Source: Acidobacteriota bacterium (GTDB lineage Bacteria; Acidobacteriota; Vicinamibacteria; Vicinamibacterales; UBA2999). Taken from it: a DNA stretch of 33,607 nucleotides. Location: NCBI GenBank assembly GCA_013140775.1, contig JABFSA010000182.1, forward strand, positions 1-33,607, given 5' to 3'. The notes under the pieces were generated by a model. The model worked only from the letters and a program-made list of their open reading frames with translations. It was not told the origin of the DNA and did no database searches. Position numbers and translations under genes: made by a program. Of this stretch, positions 24,205-33,521 are shown in pieces; position 1 is the stretch's first letter, and the number at the start of each line of letters is the position of its first letter.

Positions 24205-24862
24205 AACGCTCGACGAAACCAGCCACGTCGCCGGGCTCGACCGCAATCCACTCTCTCCCATCCAGACGATCCGCTGGGAACGTCTCGTACCCGAACCCGT
24301 ACGTGGCCAGACAACACTGCACGCCGGCGTTCTTTGCGGTCTCGTGATCGATCCTGGAGTCCCCGATCAGCAGGGTGTCTGCGAGTGTCACTCCTGCGCG
24401 CTCGATGAGCGCGAGCAGCCCCGCCGGGTTTGGCTTCCGTGGAAAAGGCCCATCCCCACCGATCACGTCGTCGAATAGCTCACGCAGACCGAGGCCTTCC
24501 AGGATGCGCTCGCTGGACGTGACTGGCTTGTTTGTCAGAACTGAGACGCGGCTGTTCCGCCGCGCAGCGCGGATCGCGTCAGCGATGCCGGGATACACGC
24601 GCGTGTGTTTGAGGAGTCGCCCGTCGTAGATCTCAAGGAACCGTGGAAGCGCCTTCGGATCATTCACCACGCCGGCTTCCGTCAGCGCCCGATCCACGAG
24701 CACGGCTGCGCCCTCGCCCACCATCCGTCCGATGACATCCTCGGGCAGCTCCGAACCGCCGAATTCAACAATCAGCTGATTCGCGGATTGTGCGAGATCG
24801 CGGCGGGAATCGACGACAGTCCCGTCGAGGTCGAACGCGATCAGCCGACGTACGTCGCCCAT
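24188..24862 (-). CDS. HAD-superfamily phosphatase, phosphoglycolate phosphatase-like
   Basis: This 224-residue protein has HAD motif I (FDLDGTVVDS), motif II (VSVLTNKP), the motif III lysine (PRKPNPAG) and motif IV (LLIGDSRIDHETAKNAG). Together they place it with the Gph/PGPase subfamily having an alpha-helical cap. Such enzymes dephosphorylate 2-phosphoglycolate, among other small phosphoesters. The start overlaps the queD stop by 22 bases. A role in queuosine synthesis is not implied, since no HAD step is known there. It converges with and overlaps the regulator-barrel gene by 17 bases. Confidence 0.88.
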   Translation of the reverse strand: MGDVRRLIAFDLDGTVVDSRRDLAQSANQLIVEFGGSELPEDVIGRMVGEGAAVLVDRALTEAGVVNDPKALPRFLEIYDGRLLKHTRVYPGIADAIRAARRNSRVSVLTNKPVTSSERILEGLGLRELFDDVIGGDGPFPRKPNPAGLLALIERAGVTLADTLLIGDSRIDHETAKNAGVQCCLATYGFGYETFPADRLDGREWIAVEPGDVAGFVERFTAGA

Positions 24863-25242
24863 GATGAGGGAGTCTCCCAGACGGTCACTTTCGATGCGGC
24901 GAGGCCCAGCTCACGGCATACGTCGAACAGCAGCCTGGCAATGCGCTCTGCAGTCGGATTGCTGTCGAGCAGATAGACCGGTTCGCCCATACCCTGAAGC
25001 ACCTTCACGAGGGGATCGTCGTGGCGAAGGATCATCCGGTGATCAAGCTCGCGATCGATCCAGGACTTGACGAGATCCTTGATGTCGCCGAAGTCAACGA
25101 CCATGTTGAGACGATCCAGGCTGTCGGCACGTACTTCAATCTCGGCCACGGCGTTGTGACCGTGCGGATGCTGACAGAGTCCGTCGTAGTCGAGCAGCCT
25201 ATGGCCGTAACAGAACTCGATTTGTTTGGTGACCGAGTACAT
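24841..25242 (-). CDS. queD: QueD, 6-carboxytetrahydropterin synthase
   Basis: This 133-residue PTPS-family protein has zinc ligands His14, His27 and His29 (CYGHR; HPHGHN), and the catalytic Cys23 gives the C-x3-HGH pattern of QueD. It converts dihydroneopterin triphosphate to 6-carboxytetrahydropterin in the preQ0 pathway. The gene is divergent from queC, 58 bases away, which supports QueD over a biopterin-pathway PTPS. The start is the ATG complementary to 25240-25242; a TAAGAT eight bases before it and no Shine-Dalgarno sequence suggest a leaderless mRNA. Confidence 0.92.
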   Translation of the reverse strand: MYSVTKQIEFCYGHRLLDYDGLCQHPHGHNAVAEIEVRADSLDRLNMVVDFGDIKDLVKSWIDRELDHRMILRHDDPLVKVLQGMGEPVYLLDSNPTAERIARLLFDVCRELGLAASKVTVWETPSSWATYVG

Positions 25243-25250
25243 AGTCAGTA

Positions 25251-25256
25251 ATCTTA
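25251..25256 (-). promoter_or_regulatory. Candidate leaderless promoter -10 (TAAGAT)
   Basis: TAAGAT on the minus strand ends eight bases before the queD ATG. The 58-base queD-queC gap leaves no room for a standard preQ1 riboswitch with leader on this side. Confidence 0.4.
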
Positions 25257-25300
25257 GGACGGTTTCGCCCAAGGGCGTGGTTGACCTGCTGAGGTGACGT

Positions 25301-25981
25301 GTGGGAACTGGTGACAACTCGACCGCCGTGCTGCTATCGGCCGGCCTCGACAGTGCCGTGCTGGCAGCGGTGGAAGCACAGCGCAGACGCGTCCACCCGA
25401 TCTACGTCAGCACCGGTCTCGCATGGGAAAACGGTGAACTCGCAGCGCTCGATCGGTTGCTCGCCGTCCCACCATTTGCGGGACGGGTTGAGTCGCTCGC
25501 GCGCTTGTCATTTACGGTCGAGGACCTCTACCCGGAGACGCATTGGGCTCGACGGGGCGAAGCTCCAGCCTTCGATACGCCTGACGAAGACGTCTACCTC
25601 GCAGGGCGAAACATCATCCTGTTGAGCAAAGCCTCGATTTACTGCGCCGGACACAAGATCGAACGAATCGCCCTCGGGCCACTTTCAGGCAATCCTTTTC
25701 CAGACGCAACGCCTCGATTCTTTTCAACGATGGGAACGGCGCTTTCCCTGGGCCTTGCGTACCCGCTCAGGATCGACGCTCCGTTCTCGACAATGCAGAA
25801 GAGCGAGGTCATCCTGCTCGGCCTCGAGCTTGGCGTCCCCCTCGAGCTCACGCTCTCCTGCATGAATCCGCAGGGTGTGCTGCACTGCGGACAGTGCAGC
25901 AAGTGCAGAGAAAGGCGGGATGCGTTCCTCGAAGCGCGAGTCGAGGATCCGACAGAGTACGCGGCTCCGCCGGCGCGGTAG
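25301..25981 (+). CDS. queC: QueC, 7-cyano-7-deazaguanine (preQ0) synthase
   Basis: This 226-residue protein has an adenylating PP-loop (LLSAGLDSAVL; the canonical SGGLDS has Ala for Gly here) and the QueC zinc site in CMNPQGVLHCGQCSKCRERRDAF. QueC converts 7-carboxy-7-deazaguanine to preQ0 using ATP and ammonia. The start is a GTG four bases after a GAGGTG ribosome binding site. It is divergent from queD. QueE and QueF are not in this window. It ends convergent with nagA, 20 bases apart. Confidence 0.92.
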   Translation: MGTGDNSTAVLLSAGLDSAVLAAVEAQRRRVHPIYVSTGLAWENGELAALDRLLAVPPFAGRVESLARLSFTVEDLYPETHWARRGEAPAFDTPDEDVYLAGRNIILLSKASIYCAGHKIERIALGPLSGNPFPDATPRFFSTMGTALSLGLAYPLRIDAPFSTMQKSEVILLGLELGVPLELTLSCMNPQGVLHCGQCSKCRERRDAFLEARVEDPTEYAAPPAR

Positions 25982-26001
25982 GGACGAGGAGCACCACGTA
26001 A

Positions 26002-27219
26002 TTAACTTCTCCCGTAGACCTCTCGCCCCGCGACAAACGTCCTGACAACACGAAAGCTGCGATCCATTACCGTGATGTCCGCATAGGCATCCGCAGCCAG
26101 CACACCCAGCCCGGTCAGACCGAGCTCTCGTGCGGGAGTCGTCGAGCAGAGCCTCGCGGCTTCGACAACGGAGAATCCAAATCGCGAGACGATCGTTTCA
26201 AACGCCCGATTCATCGTGAGCGTGCTACCGGCCAGTGTTCCATCGTCCAGGACCGCAGCGTGCTCGACCACGTGAATGCGTAGTGTTCCGAGGCGCGTGG
26301 TCGTCCCGATCGGCAGTCCCGACCCGGCCGTGCCATCGGTGATCGCCATGACGCGATCGATACCTTTTGACTTGATGGCGAGACGGCCGATTGCGGGATG
26401 CACGTGGTACCCGTCGCAGATGAGCTCTGCCGCAACCGCGTCAGATGACAGGACTGCCGCGGCCACACCTGGCGTGCGGTGATGCATCGGAGCCATGCCA
26501 TTGAAGAGGTGCGTCGCGTGTCGCGCGCCAGCATCGATCGCTGACATCGCCATGTCGAGAGTCGCACCAGAATGTCCGAGAGACACCCGGTGCCCTGCCG
26601 CCACAAGGACTCTCACCAACTCCATCCCCCCTGGAAGCTCCGGCGCCAGCGTCACAATCCCAACATCAGCGCGCGCAGCAGCAATCACTTCGAGGATATC
26701 CGCGCCGGAGTAGCTGCCTCCAGGCTCCGACCCGCTTGTCTTTGCGCGGCCACTCGTGCCTCCAGACAGCGGAAGCCGCAGGCACTCAGGCGGCTGCGCC
26801 CCTCGATAGTCAGGATTGATAAAGTTGCTCTCGAGATGAGCGGGCAGGACGCGCGCGCCCGGACCCTGCGGCTCCACACGCGCCTTCGCAACCTGGACGA
26901 GCACGGCACGTAAGTCATCTGGAGAGCACGCAACCGTGGTCGGGCAGAACGCAGTGACGCCGTATCGGGGAAGTCTCGACGAGATAGCTGCGAGCGCATC
27001 TCCCGAATCCAGCGAGTCGTGCCCCTCGACGCCGTGCACGTGTACGTCGATGAAGCCGGGAACCACGTAGCAGTCCTGAACCTCAACGACTCGAGCAGCA
27101 GCGGAGTCGATCCGCGCACGGGTCTCGATCGCTGCGATTCTGTCGGCCTCGATGACGATCGACGCGTTGGTGAGAAGACGATCCGGCAGGACGAGGTCGC
27201 CGCCGGCGAGAACGATCAC
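26002..27219 (-). CDS. nagA: NagA-type N-acetylglucosamine-6-phosphate deacetylase
   Basis: This 405-residue amidohydrolase has the metal motif IDVHVHG, ligand Glu in HLESNFINPDYRGA (usually HLEGPF), HSGAT, HLFNGMAPMHHR and the catalytic Asp in ITDGTAGSG. It removes acetate from GlcNAc-6-P for amino-sugar recycling. The HLES-Asn-Phe variant and a 20-residue Gly/Ser/Lys-rich insertion just after it (about 155-175) are unusual. The start overlaps the PIN-like gene stop (ATGA). No nagB or sugar transporter is nearby, so the name rests on sequence. Confidence 0.9.
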   Translation of the reverse strand: MIVLAGGDLVLPDRLLTNASIVIEADRIAAIETRARIDSAAARVVEVQDCYVVPGFIDVHVHGVEGHDSLDSGDALAAISSRLPRYGVTAFCPTTVACSPDDLRAVLVQVAKARVEPQGPGARVLPAHLESNFINPDYRGAQPPECLRLPLSGGTSGRAKTSGSEPGGSYSGADILEVIAAARADVGIVTLAPELPGGMELVRVLVAAGHRVSLGHSGATLDMAMSAIDAGARHATHLFNGMAPMHHRTPGVAAAVLSSDAVAAELICDGYHVHPAIGRLAIKSKGIDRVMAITDGTAGSGLPIGTTTRLGTLRIHVVEHAAVLDDGTLAGSTLTMNRAFETIVSRFGFSVVEAARLCSTTPARELGLTGLGVLAADAYADITVMDRSFRVVRTFVAGREVYGRS

Positions 27220-27650
27220 AGATGGAATGTCTCGTCGCGCCAGTCAACGTGAACGTGGAGTTTGCGCCTCAGAAGAGGCAGAAGTCGCTCTGGTTGCTCG
27301 GCAGGAAAGATGGCCGTGTTGAGACGAGTCAGCAGACCTCTGTATTCCTTCTCGCCCGGTGCGCTCAGCACCAGCACGCCGCCGCTCTCCTGCATTGGAA
27401 ACAAGCGGTCGTCCAGATAGTCGCGATCCAGCGTGATGAGCGTGCGGCCGAGCTCGCGGGCAAGGCGGAAATGCTCCCCGTCTCGCTTACGACGCAGGTC
27501 CTCGTGTTCGATGACGAACAGCACATCCCAATGAAGATCGGTGCGCATGAAGGCAACCAGACCGGCCGGCACATTGGCGTCCACGTACACTCGCGGCTGA
27601 CCCGCGATGCGGGCAGCGTGGACGCCAAGCTCCGAAGCGAGTGTACCCAC
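27216..27650 (-). CDS. PIN-like (DUF5615-type) protein
   Basis: This 144-residue protein has the first acidic strand RVYVDANVPAGL, a GEHFRLARELGR helix and TLITLDRDYLDD, the arrangement of DUF5615/Mut7-C PIN-like domains. Such domains occur in toxins and in putative RNases; the acidic residues for metal binding are present. No antitoxin-like partner is next to it. It lies between a DHS-like gene (10 bases upstream) and nagA (4-base overlap), so is likely part of one operon; a link to either is unclear. Confidence 0.8.
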   Translation of the reverse strand: MGTLASELGVHAARIAGQPRVYVDANVPAGLVAFMRTDLHWDVLFVIEHEDLRRKRDGEHFRLARELGRTLITLDRDYLDDRLFPMQESGGVLVLSAPGEKEYRGLLTRLNTAIFPAEQPERLLPLLRRKLHVHVDWRDETFHL

Positions 27651-27660
27651 TACGCATCCA

Positions 27661-28827
27661 CTACCGGTCGCGCTCGAGCCTCGCCGGCTTCTTTTTCGAT
27701 TTGGCTGGCGCGCGCTTCTTCTTCGCCGCTACCGCCTCCCGCCTGAGCGCGGCCACGTACTTGTCGCGTTTGTGAACGAGCTCCTTGCGAGGCCGGCGTC
27801 CATTCTTTGATCCCACGGCGTACTCGCAGAACAACGGGAACGCGATCGTCGAGTCGCAGTAAGCGACAACCGTATCTGGCAGAACGCCAGGATTGACCTT
27901 GCCCCAGCTCACAGCTTCGGCGGGCGTCGCACCAGACAAGCCGCCCCACACAACCGAGTCGGTCGTGATCTGGATGAAGAAGTCATTCCCGCCTTTGGGG
28001 ATGCCATAGACCTCCCAGAGCGTCGGCTGACCCTGGAGGTAGAAGTTCTTCGGCGAACCACCACCGAGAATCACGCATCCGTTCTTCTTGCCGGCCAGGA
28101 TGAACGCGCAGACCTCGTTCACGTCCTTGTTGGGGTCGATCATCAGCCGGCTTCCGTTCATCAGCTCGTGGTAGGCCACGTTCATGCCGATCGAACTGTC
28201 ACCGGGAGATGAGGTGTAGATGGGCACACCGAGCGCGGCCGCGGCCGCCACGACCGAATGCTCCTGGCAGCCCGGCTGCCGCTTCAGGAGATCGAGACCG
28301 AGTGCGTAGTGCAGTTCCGACGTTGAAACCGGCCCGTTGACCCCCCATCGCACCAGAAACTCCCTGATGTAGCTGTCCGTCTCGAGCAGCACCGACGCTG
28401 GAAAGAGCACGTCATAAATCCGAATGACCCCTTCCTTGTAGAGCTCGACGTCGTTCGCGAACGGCGAACCGCGGTGCAAGGTGAAGTTCAGCGCGTAGTG
28501 CAGGTCGTGGTACAGGTTGGCGCCTGTGCTGATCACGAAGTCGATCAGTCCGCGCTCCATGAGCTCAATGACACAGCCACCAAGACCGGCCGGGGTCAAG
28601 GCGCCGGCCACCGTCAACCCGATGGTCGTGTCGTTCTCGGGCAGGAGCATCTTGTCCGAATAGATGCGGCACGCCTCCCCCAGCCGGGCAGCGTTGAAAG
28701 CCTGGAAGCCGTCTTCAATCAGGCGACGGATGTCGGGGCTTCCCTGGGGTCGGTAGTAGCGAATGGGTTTGCCGGAAAGGTGGTTCGCACGCCTCTTTTG
28801 GGGCGCTCCTGGAGATCGATAGGGCAC
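27661..28827 (-). CDS. Deoxyhypusine synthase-like protein
   Basis: The 388-residue product is a DHS-family enzyme: FVISTGANLYHDLHYAL (NAD-binding), VNEVCAFILAG, ILGGGSPKNF, DFFIQITTD and the active-site lysine region PAEAVSWGKVNPG. Archaeal and eukaryotic DHS modifies eIF5A with spermidine; bacteria lack eIF5A, and bacterial relatives are often homospermidine-synthase-like or uncharacterised. A Lys-rich tail (residues about 365-388) is extra. Start is a GTG; TAAGCT six bases before it and no Shine-Dalgarno sequence suggest a leaderless mRNA. It is divergent from the sigma-54 activator. Confidence 0.9.
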   Translation of the reverse strand: MPYRSPGAPQKRRANHLSGKPIRYYRPQGSPDIRRLIEDGFQAFNAARLGEACRIYSDKMLLPENDTTIGLTVAGALTPAGLGGCVIELMERGLIDFVISTGANLYHDLHYALNFTLHRGSPFANDVELYKEGVIRIYDVLFPASVLLETDSYIREFLVRWGVNGPVSTSELHYALGLDLLKRQPGCQEHSVVAAAAALGVPIYTSSPGDSSIGMNVAYHELMNGSRLMIDPNKDVNEVCAFILAGKKNGCVILGGGSPKNFYLQGQPTLWEVYGIPKGGNDFFIQITTDSVVWGGLSGATPAEAVSWGKVNPGVLPDTVVAYCDSTIAFPLFCEYAVGSKNGRRPRKELVHKRDKYVAALRREAVAAKKKRAPAKSKKKPARLERDR

Positions 28828-28833
28828 GGCGCT

Positions 28834-28839
28834 AGCTTA
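28834..28839 (-). promoter_or_regulatory. Candidate leaderless promoter -10 (TAAGCT)
   Basis: TAAGCT on the minus strand ends six bases before the GTG start of the DHS-like gene. The adjoining 80-base divergent region shows no other clear promoter. Confidence 0.35.
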
Positions 28840-28907
28840 CCTTGAGCCGCGCCTGCCCGGTGCTGTCGGAAGGGCGACGTACAACCGATACACGACCCAG
28901 ATAGCCC

Positions 28908-30239
28908 GTGGACGCACCCATCAACAGCCCGCAGAATCCGCCGGTCCGGCCGGGGACTCCTCACGACGAGGAAGCCAGGTTCCGGAACCTCGTGCAGTCT
29001 CCGCTGCGAGCCGGACTTCTGCGGTTCCTCAGCGCGCGCCCCGACGAAACGTTCGATGCCGAAAGCCTCATGGCGACCTTCGGCCGGATGCGCCTCGACA
29101 TCCAGAACTGTCTCAAGGAACTGATCGAGTTCGGGGTCGCCCGCAGCATCACAGGCGGCATCACCCGGTACGCTTCCCAGCGTCCGCAGCGCGAGAGCAT
29201 CGCACTGCTGCTCGACACCTTCCTCGAACGCCGTGCGGCCATCAGCACGGAGGATCAGGCCCCGTCGGTCCAGCGCTTCCGCGAAATGATCGGCCGCGAC
29301 GAAAAGATGCTGGTGGTCTTCGAGTGGATCAGAACAGCAGCGAAATCGGACATCTCGGTACTCATCCTGGGACCCACTGGATCCGGCAAGGAAGTCGTCG
29401 CCCGGATGATCCACGAGCTCAGCCGCCGCGTTGGTGAGAAGTTTCAAGCGGTCAACTGTGCGGCATTGCCCGACTCACTCTTCGAGTCTGAATTGTTCGG
29501 CTACGAGAAGGGCGCCTTCACGGGTGCGCACGACCGCAAGCCGGGCCGGCTCGAACTCGCCGATCACGGCACGCTGTTCCTCGACGAGATTGGCGATCTG
29601 TCACTGGTCGCGCAGGCCAAGCTGTTGCGCGCCCTCGAAGATCGACGCATCGAACGGCTCGGCGGACAGAAAGCCATCGACGTTGACTTCAGGCTCATCT
29701 CCGCCACAAACCGACCGCTCGATCTCTTCGTCCGTGACGGCCGTTTCCGTGAGGACCTCTACTACCGCGTCAATGCCTTCGCGATTCGTCTCCCGTCGCT
29801 TCGCGAGCGACAGGTAGACATCCCGGTTCTGGCTTCGCGATTCCTCGCCAGATATTGCGCGAACAACGGATTGTCACTCGACGCGAAGAGCTTCGCACCC
29901 GAAGCGGTTGCACAGCTCCAGGCGTATCCCTGGCCCGGCAACATTCGCGAACTGGAAAGCACGGTGTCACGCGCGGCGCTGTCGGCGCCAGGCCGCGTCA
30001 TCCGCGCCACGGATATCGAGTTTCTCCATGCGAACGTGAGCCCGGCGGCGTTCACGCCGGCAAAGCTGCCCACGCTGCGCGAAGCCGAGCGCGCCCACAT
30101 CATGCGGGCGCTCGAGGAGGCAGGCTGGAACAAGAAAGAGGCTGCCCGGATGCTCGAAATCAGCCGCGGCACTCTCTACCGGAAGATTCTGGAATACGGC
30201 CTGGATCCGGACGCCAAGCCGTCTCAGAGCGAGACATGA
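28908..30239 (+). CDS. Sigma-54 activator with N-terminal winged-helix domain
   Basis: This 443-residue enhancer-binding protein has a complete AAA+ core: Walker A GPTGSGKE (about 156-163), sigma-54 contact loop GAFTGA, Walker [10 protein letters not shown] and the arginine finger region FREDLYYR. The C-terminus is a Fis-type helix-turn-helix ([21 protein letters not shown]). The N-terminus is neither receiver, PAS nor GAF but a winged-helix-like domain (residues 25-95; [18 protein letters not shown]). So the protein has two possible DNA-binding ends. The start is a GTG without clear Shine-Dalgarno sequence. The target is unknown; its neighbours are the DHS-like operon and the repeat-rich stretch after it. 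Confidence 0.93.
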   Translation: MDAPINSPQNPPVRPGTPHDEEARFRNLVQSPLRAGLLRFLSARPDETFDAESLMATFGRMRLDIQNCLKELIEFGVARSITGGITRYASQRPQRESIALLLDTFLERRAAISTEDQAPSVQRFREMIGRDEKMLVVFEWIRTAAKSDISVLILGPTGSGKEVVARMIHELSRRVGEKFQAVNCAALPDSLFESELFGYEKGAFTGAHDRKPGRLELADHGTLFLDEIGDLSLVAQAKLLRALEDRRIERLGGQKAIDVDFRLISATNRPLDLFVRDGRFREDLYYRVNAFAIRLPSLRERQVDIPVLASRFLARYCANNGLSLDAKSFAPEAVAQLQAYPWPGNIRELESTVSRAALSAPGRVIRATDIEFLHANVSPAAFTPAKLPTLREAERAHIMRALEEAGWNKKEAARMLEISRGTLYRKILEYGLDPDAKPSQSET

Positions 30240-30384
30240 GCGTTCTCTTCTGGAACGCCTGTGGAACACCGCTGTCGCGAACCGTAGAACGGCTGTCGCC
30301 CCTAAATCGCTCTAAAAAAGGCTTTTACGACCAGCGATACATGGAGAGGGTCGCGGGCAACGCCCTTGCACAGAGGAGAACACC
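30240..30384 (+). promoter_or_regulatory. Non-coding stretch with paired repeats and a sigma-54-like box
   Basis: The 145 bases after the activator gene hold TGGAAC twice, 11 bases apart (30251, 30262), and GCTGTCGC twice, 21 bases apart (30271, 30292). A GG-N10-GC element, GGCAACGCCCTTGCA, sits at 30356-30370 and resembles the -24/-12 consensus. If real, transcription would start about 30381, downstream of the GAGGAG ribosome binding site (30373-30378), which is a conflict. A weak hairpin TAAAA...TTTTA lies at 30313-30327. Confidence 0.4.
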
Positions 30385-30432
30385 ATGAGACGACGCGTCA
30401 CGATCATCTGGTTGCCAACACCCACGGTCTAG
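30385..30432 (+). CDS. Micro-ORF after a strong ribosome binding site, possible gene remnant
   Basis: GAGGAG, six bases, then ATG opens a 15-codon ORF (Arg-rich start, then hydrophobic, ending Pro-Thr-Val) that stops at TAG. It could be the 5' end of a lost gene, a leader peptide or chance. No longer frame continues from it, because argG converges from the other side 34 bases later. Confidence 0.3.
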   Translation: MRRRVTIIWLPTPTV

Positions 30433-30466
30433 CCGGCACACCCGGTCTCGGAACGCTGAGGCAGGA

Positions 30467-31955
<1,489 letters not shown>

Positions 31956-32672
31956 GTGGCGGTCGTCACCGTTCCCCTCGCCAACGTCCTCACGATCACG
32001 CCGAGATCACGCCTCGTCCGGATCGACGTCGCACGGACGGGCTTTCAGTTTCAACCCGGCCAGGCAGTTCTTGTCGGCACGCATGGGCAGTCGGAACGAC
32101 GACCGTACTCCATCGCCAGCTCACCCGATCAGACCCGGGAAACCGGGCTTCTCGATCTGCTCATTGCGGTCGAGCAGGACGGAGGTCTGGGTTCGCACTT
32201 CGGAGCGGGGACTCCGGGTACCGTCGTCGATATTGAAGGGCCACTCGGGTCCTTCACGCTCGCACCGCCTATATCGCACAAACGAATCCTGCTGGTCGCG
32301 GGCGGAACGGGAATCGCACCGCTTCGATCGATGCTCGATCACATGCTCAGGCAGCTGAGCCCGTCTCGGATATCGCTTCTCTACAGCGCGCGGCGCAGCG
32401 AAGAGTTCGCCTTCATCGACGAGTTTCGGCGACATGCCGCCGCTGGAGTTCTCGAGCTCCATCAAACAGTCACGCGTGATCAGGACGCTTCGTGGTCTGG
32501 TCAACGCGGGAGGATTGGACGTTCCCACTTCGAAGCGGTGCTCCACGATCCGGCAGACACACTCTGCTTCGTCTGCGGTCCTGAGTTGTTCGTCGCTGAA
32601 TCCGTGGCGACACTCAAGGCGCTGGGTGTGCCAGACGCTCAGATTCGGACTGAGCAGTGGGCGGCCAAATAG
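31956..32672 (+). CDS. Ferredoxin reductase-like FAD/NAD(P)H oxidoreductase
   Basis: This 238-residue protein has the FAD site RRPYSIASSP, the NAD(P) loop VAGGTGIAPLRSML and the C-terminal FVCGPELFVAESVATL with the CGP motif. It is an FNR-type flavoprotein without its own 2Fe-2S domain, so it presumably passes electrons to or from a separate ferredoxin or flavodoxin. The start is the GTG at 31956, supported by TACACT eight bases upstream and by the usual beta-strand beginning VVTVPLANVLTIT. Longer readings run into the heptad repeats. Its gene is divergent from argG and ends 28 bases from the convergent fabI. Confidence 0.88.
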   Translation: MAVVTVPLANVLTITPRSRLVRIDVARTGFQFQPGQAVLVGTHGQSERRPYSIASSPDQTRETGLLDLLIAVEQDGGLGSHFGAGTPGTVVDIEGPLGSFTLAPPISHKRILLVAGGTGIAPLRSMLDHMLRQLSPSRISLLYSARRSEEFAFIDEFRRHAAAGVLELHQTVTRDQDASWSGQRGRIGRSHFEAVLHDPADTLCFVCGPELFVAESVATLKALGVPDAQIRTEQWAAK

Positions 32673-32700
32673 CTGCAACGCAACTCGTGTTCGATGAGTC

Positions 32701-33474
32701 TTACATGCCGACGGCGTGAAAGCCTGCATCCACCATCAGCACTTCACCAGTCACGGCTCGCCCGGCATCACCGAGCAGGAAGGCAGCGGCTTCCCCCACT
32801 TCGCTTGCTTCAACCGTCCGCCGGAGCGGGGCACGATCGCGATACACACCGAGGATGTTCGAAAACCCGGCAATACCTGATGCAGCGAGCGTCTTGATTG
32901 GACCGGCTGAAATGGCGTTGACGCGCACGTTCCTGGGGCCGACATCCGCGGCGAGATACCTCACCGTCGATTCGAGCGCAGCCTTCGCCACCCCCATCAC
33001 GTTGTAGTTTGGAAAAACACGATCGCTGCCGAGATACGTCAGTGTGACGATGCTGCCTCCGCCGCGCCGTTCCATGAGAGGCAAAGCACCTCGAGTCAGC
33101 GCAATCAATGAGTAGGTAGAGATATCGAGGGCGACTCGAAATCCATCACGCGTCGTCTGCGAGAACGGCACCGACAACTCTTCACGCGGCGCGAATGCTG
33201 CCCCGTGGACGACGAAATCGAGACCGCCGAATTCCTGTTCGATCCGTGAATAGACCGCCGCAATGTCGTCGTCAGAGCCGACGTCGCACGGCAGCACGAG
33301 CGGTGATTCACCCAGGCCCTGCGAGAGTTCGTTGACGTGCTCCTCGAAGCGGCCCTGGTATGTCAGGGCGAGCCGCGCCCCCCGCTGAGCAGTCGCCTGC
33401 GCGATCGCCCACGCGATCGAACGCTTGTTCGCCACGCCAACGATGAGTCCAAGCTTTCCTGAAAAATCAGACAC
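32701..33474 (-). CDS. fabI: Enoyl-ACP reductase, FabI
   Basis: This 257-residue SDR enzyme has the FabI nucleotide signature LIVGVANKRSIAWAIAQA, the catalytic YNVMGVAK (Tyr-x6-Lys) preceded by the second conserved Tyr in TYLGSDRVFPNY, and the C-terminal TGEVLMVDAGFHAVGM. It reduces trans-2-enoyl-ACP with NAD(P)H in the last step of fatty-acid elongation. The start is a GTG after an AGGT sequence. It stands alone, with no other fab gene nearby, which is common for fabI. Confidence 0.95.
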   Translation of the reverse strand: MSDFSGKLGLIVGVANKRSIAWAIAQATAQRGARLALTYQGRFEEHVNELSQGLGESPLVLPCDVGSDDDIAAVYSRIEQEFGGLDFVVHGAAFAPREELSVPFSQTTRDGFRVALDISTYSLIALTRGALPLMERRGGGSIVTLTYLGSDRVFPNYNVMGVAKAALESTVRYLAADVGPRNVRVNAISAGPIKTLAASGIAGFSNILGVYRDRAPLRRTVEASEVGEAAAFLLGDAGRAVTGEVLMVDAGFHAVGM

Positions 33475-33521
33475 GGCTACCTGAAATCGAATGCTGTGAG
33501 TTGAATTGTGCGAATGGAATC

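Noticed and set aside
25243..25300. preQ1 riboswitch between queD and queC
   Set aside because: The 58-base gap is too short for riboswitch plus expression platform with the mapped starts, and no typical loop sequence is seen.
27216..27650. Toxin-antitoxin pair
   Set aside because: No small antitoxin gene is adjacent; flanking genes are metabolic.
30313..30327. Rho-independent terminator
   Set aside because: Stem is five A/T pairs only, no GC-rich stem.
30240..30466. tRNA or small RNA gene
   Set aside because: No cloverleaf or T-loop motif could be fitted by eye.
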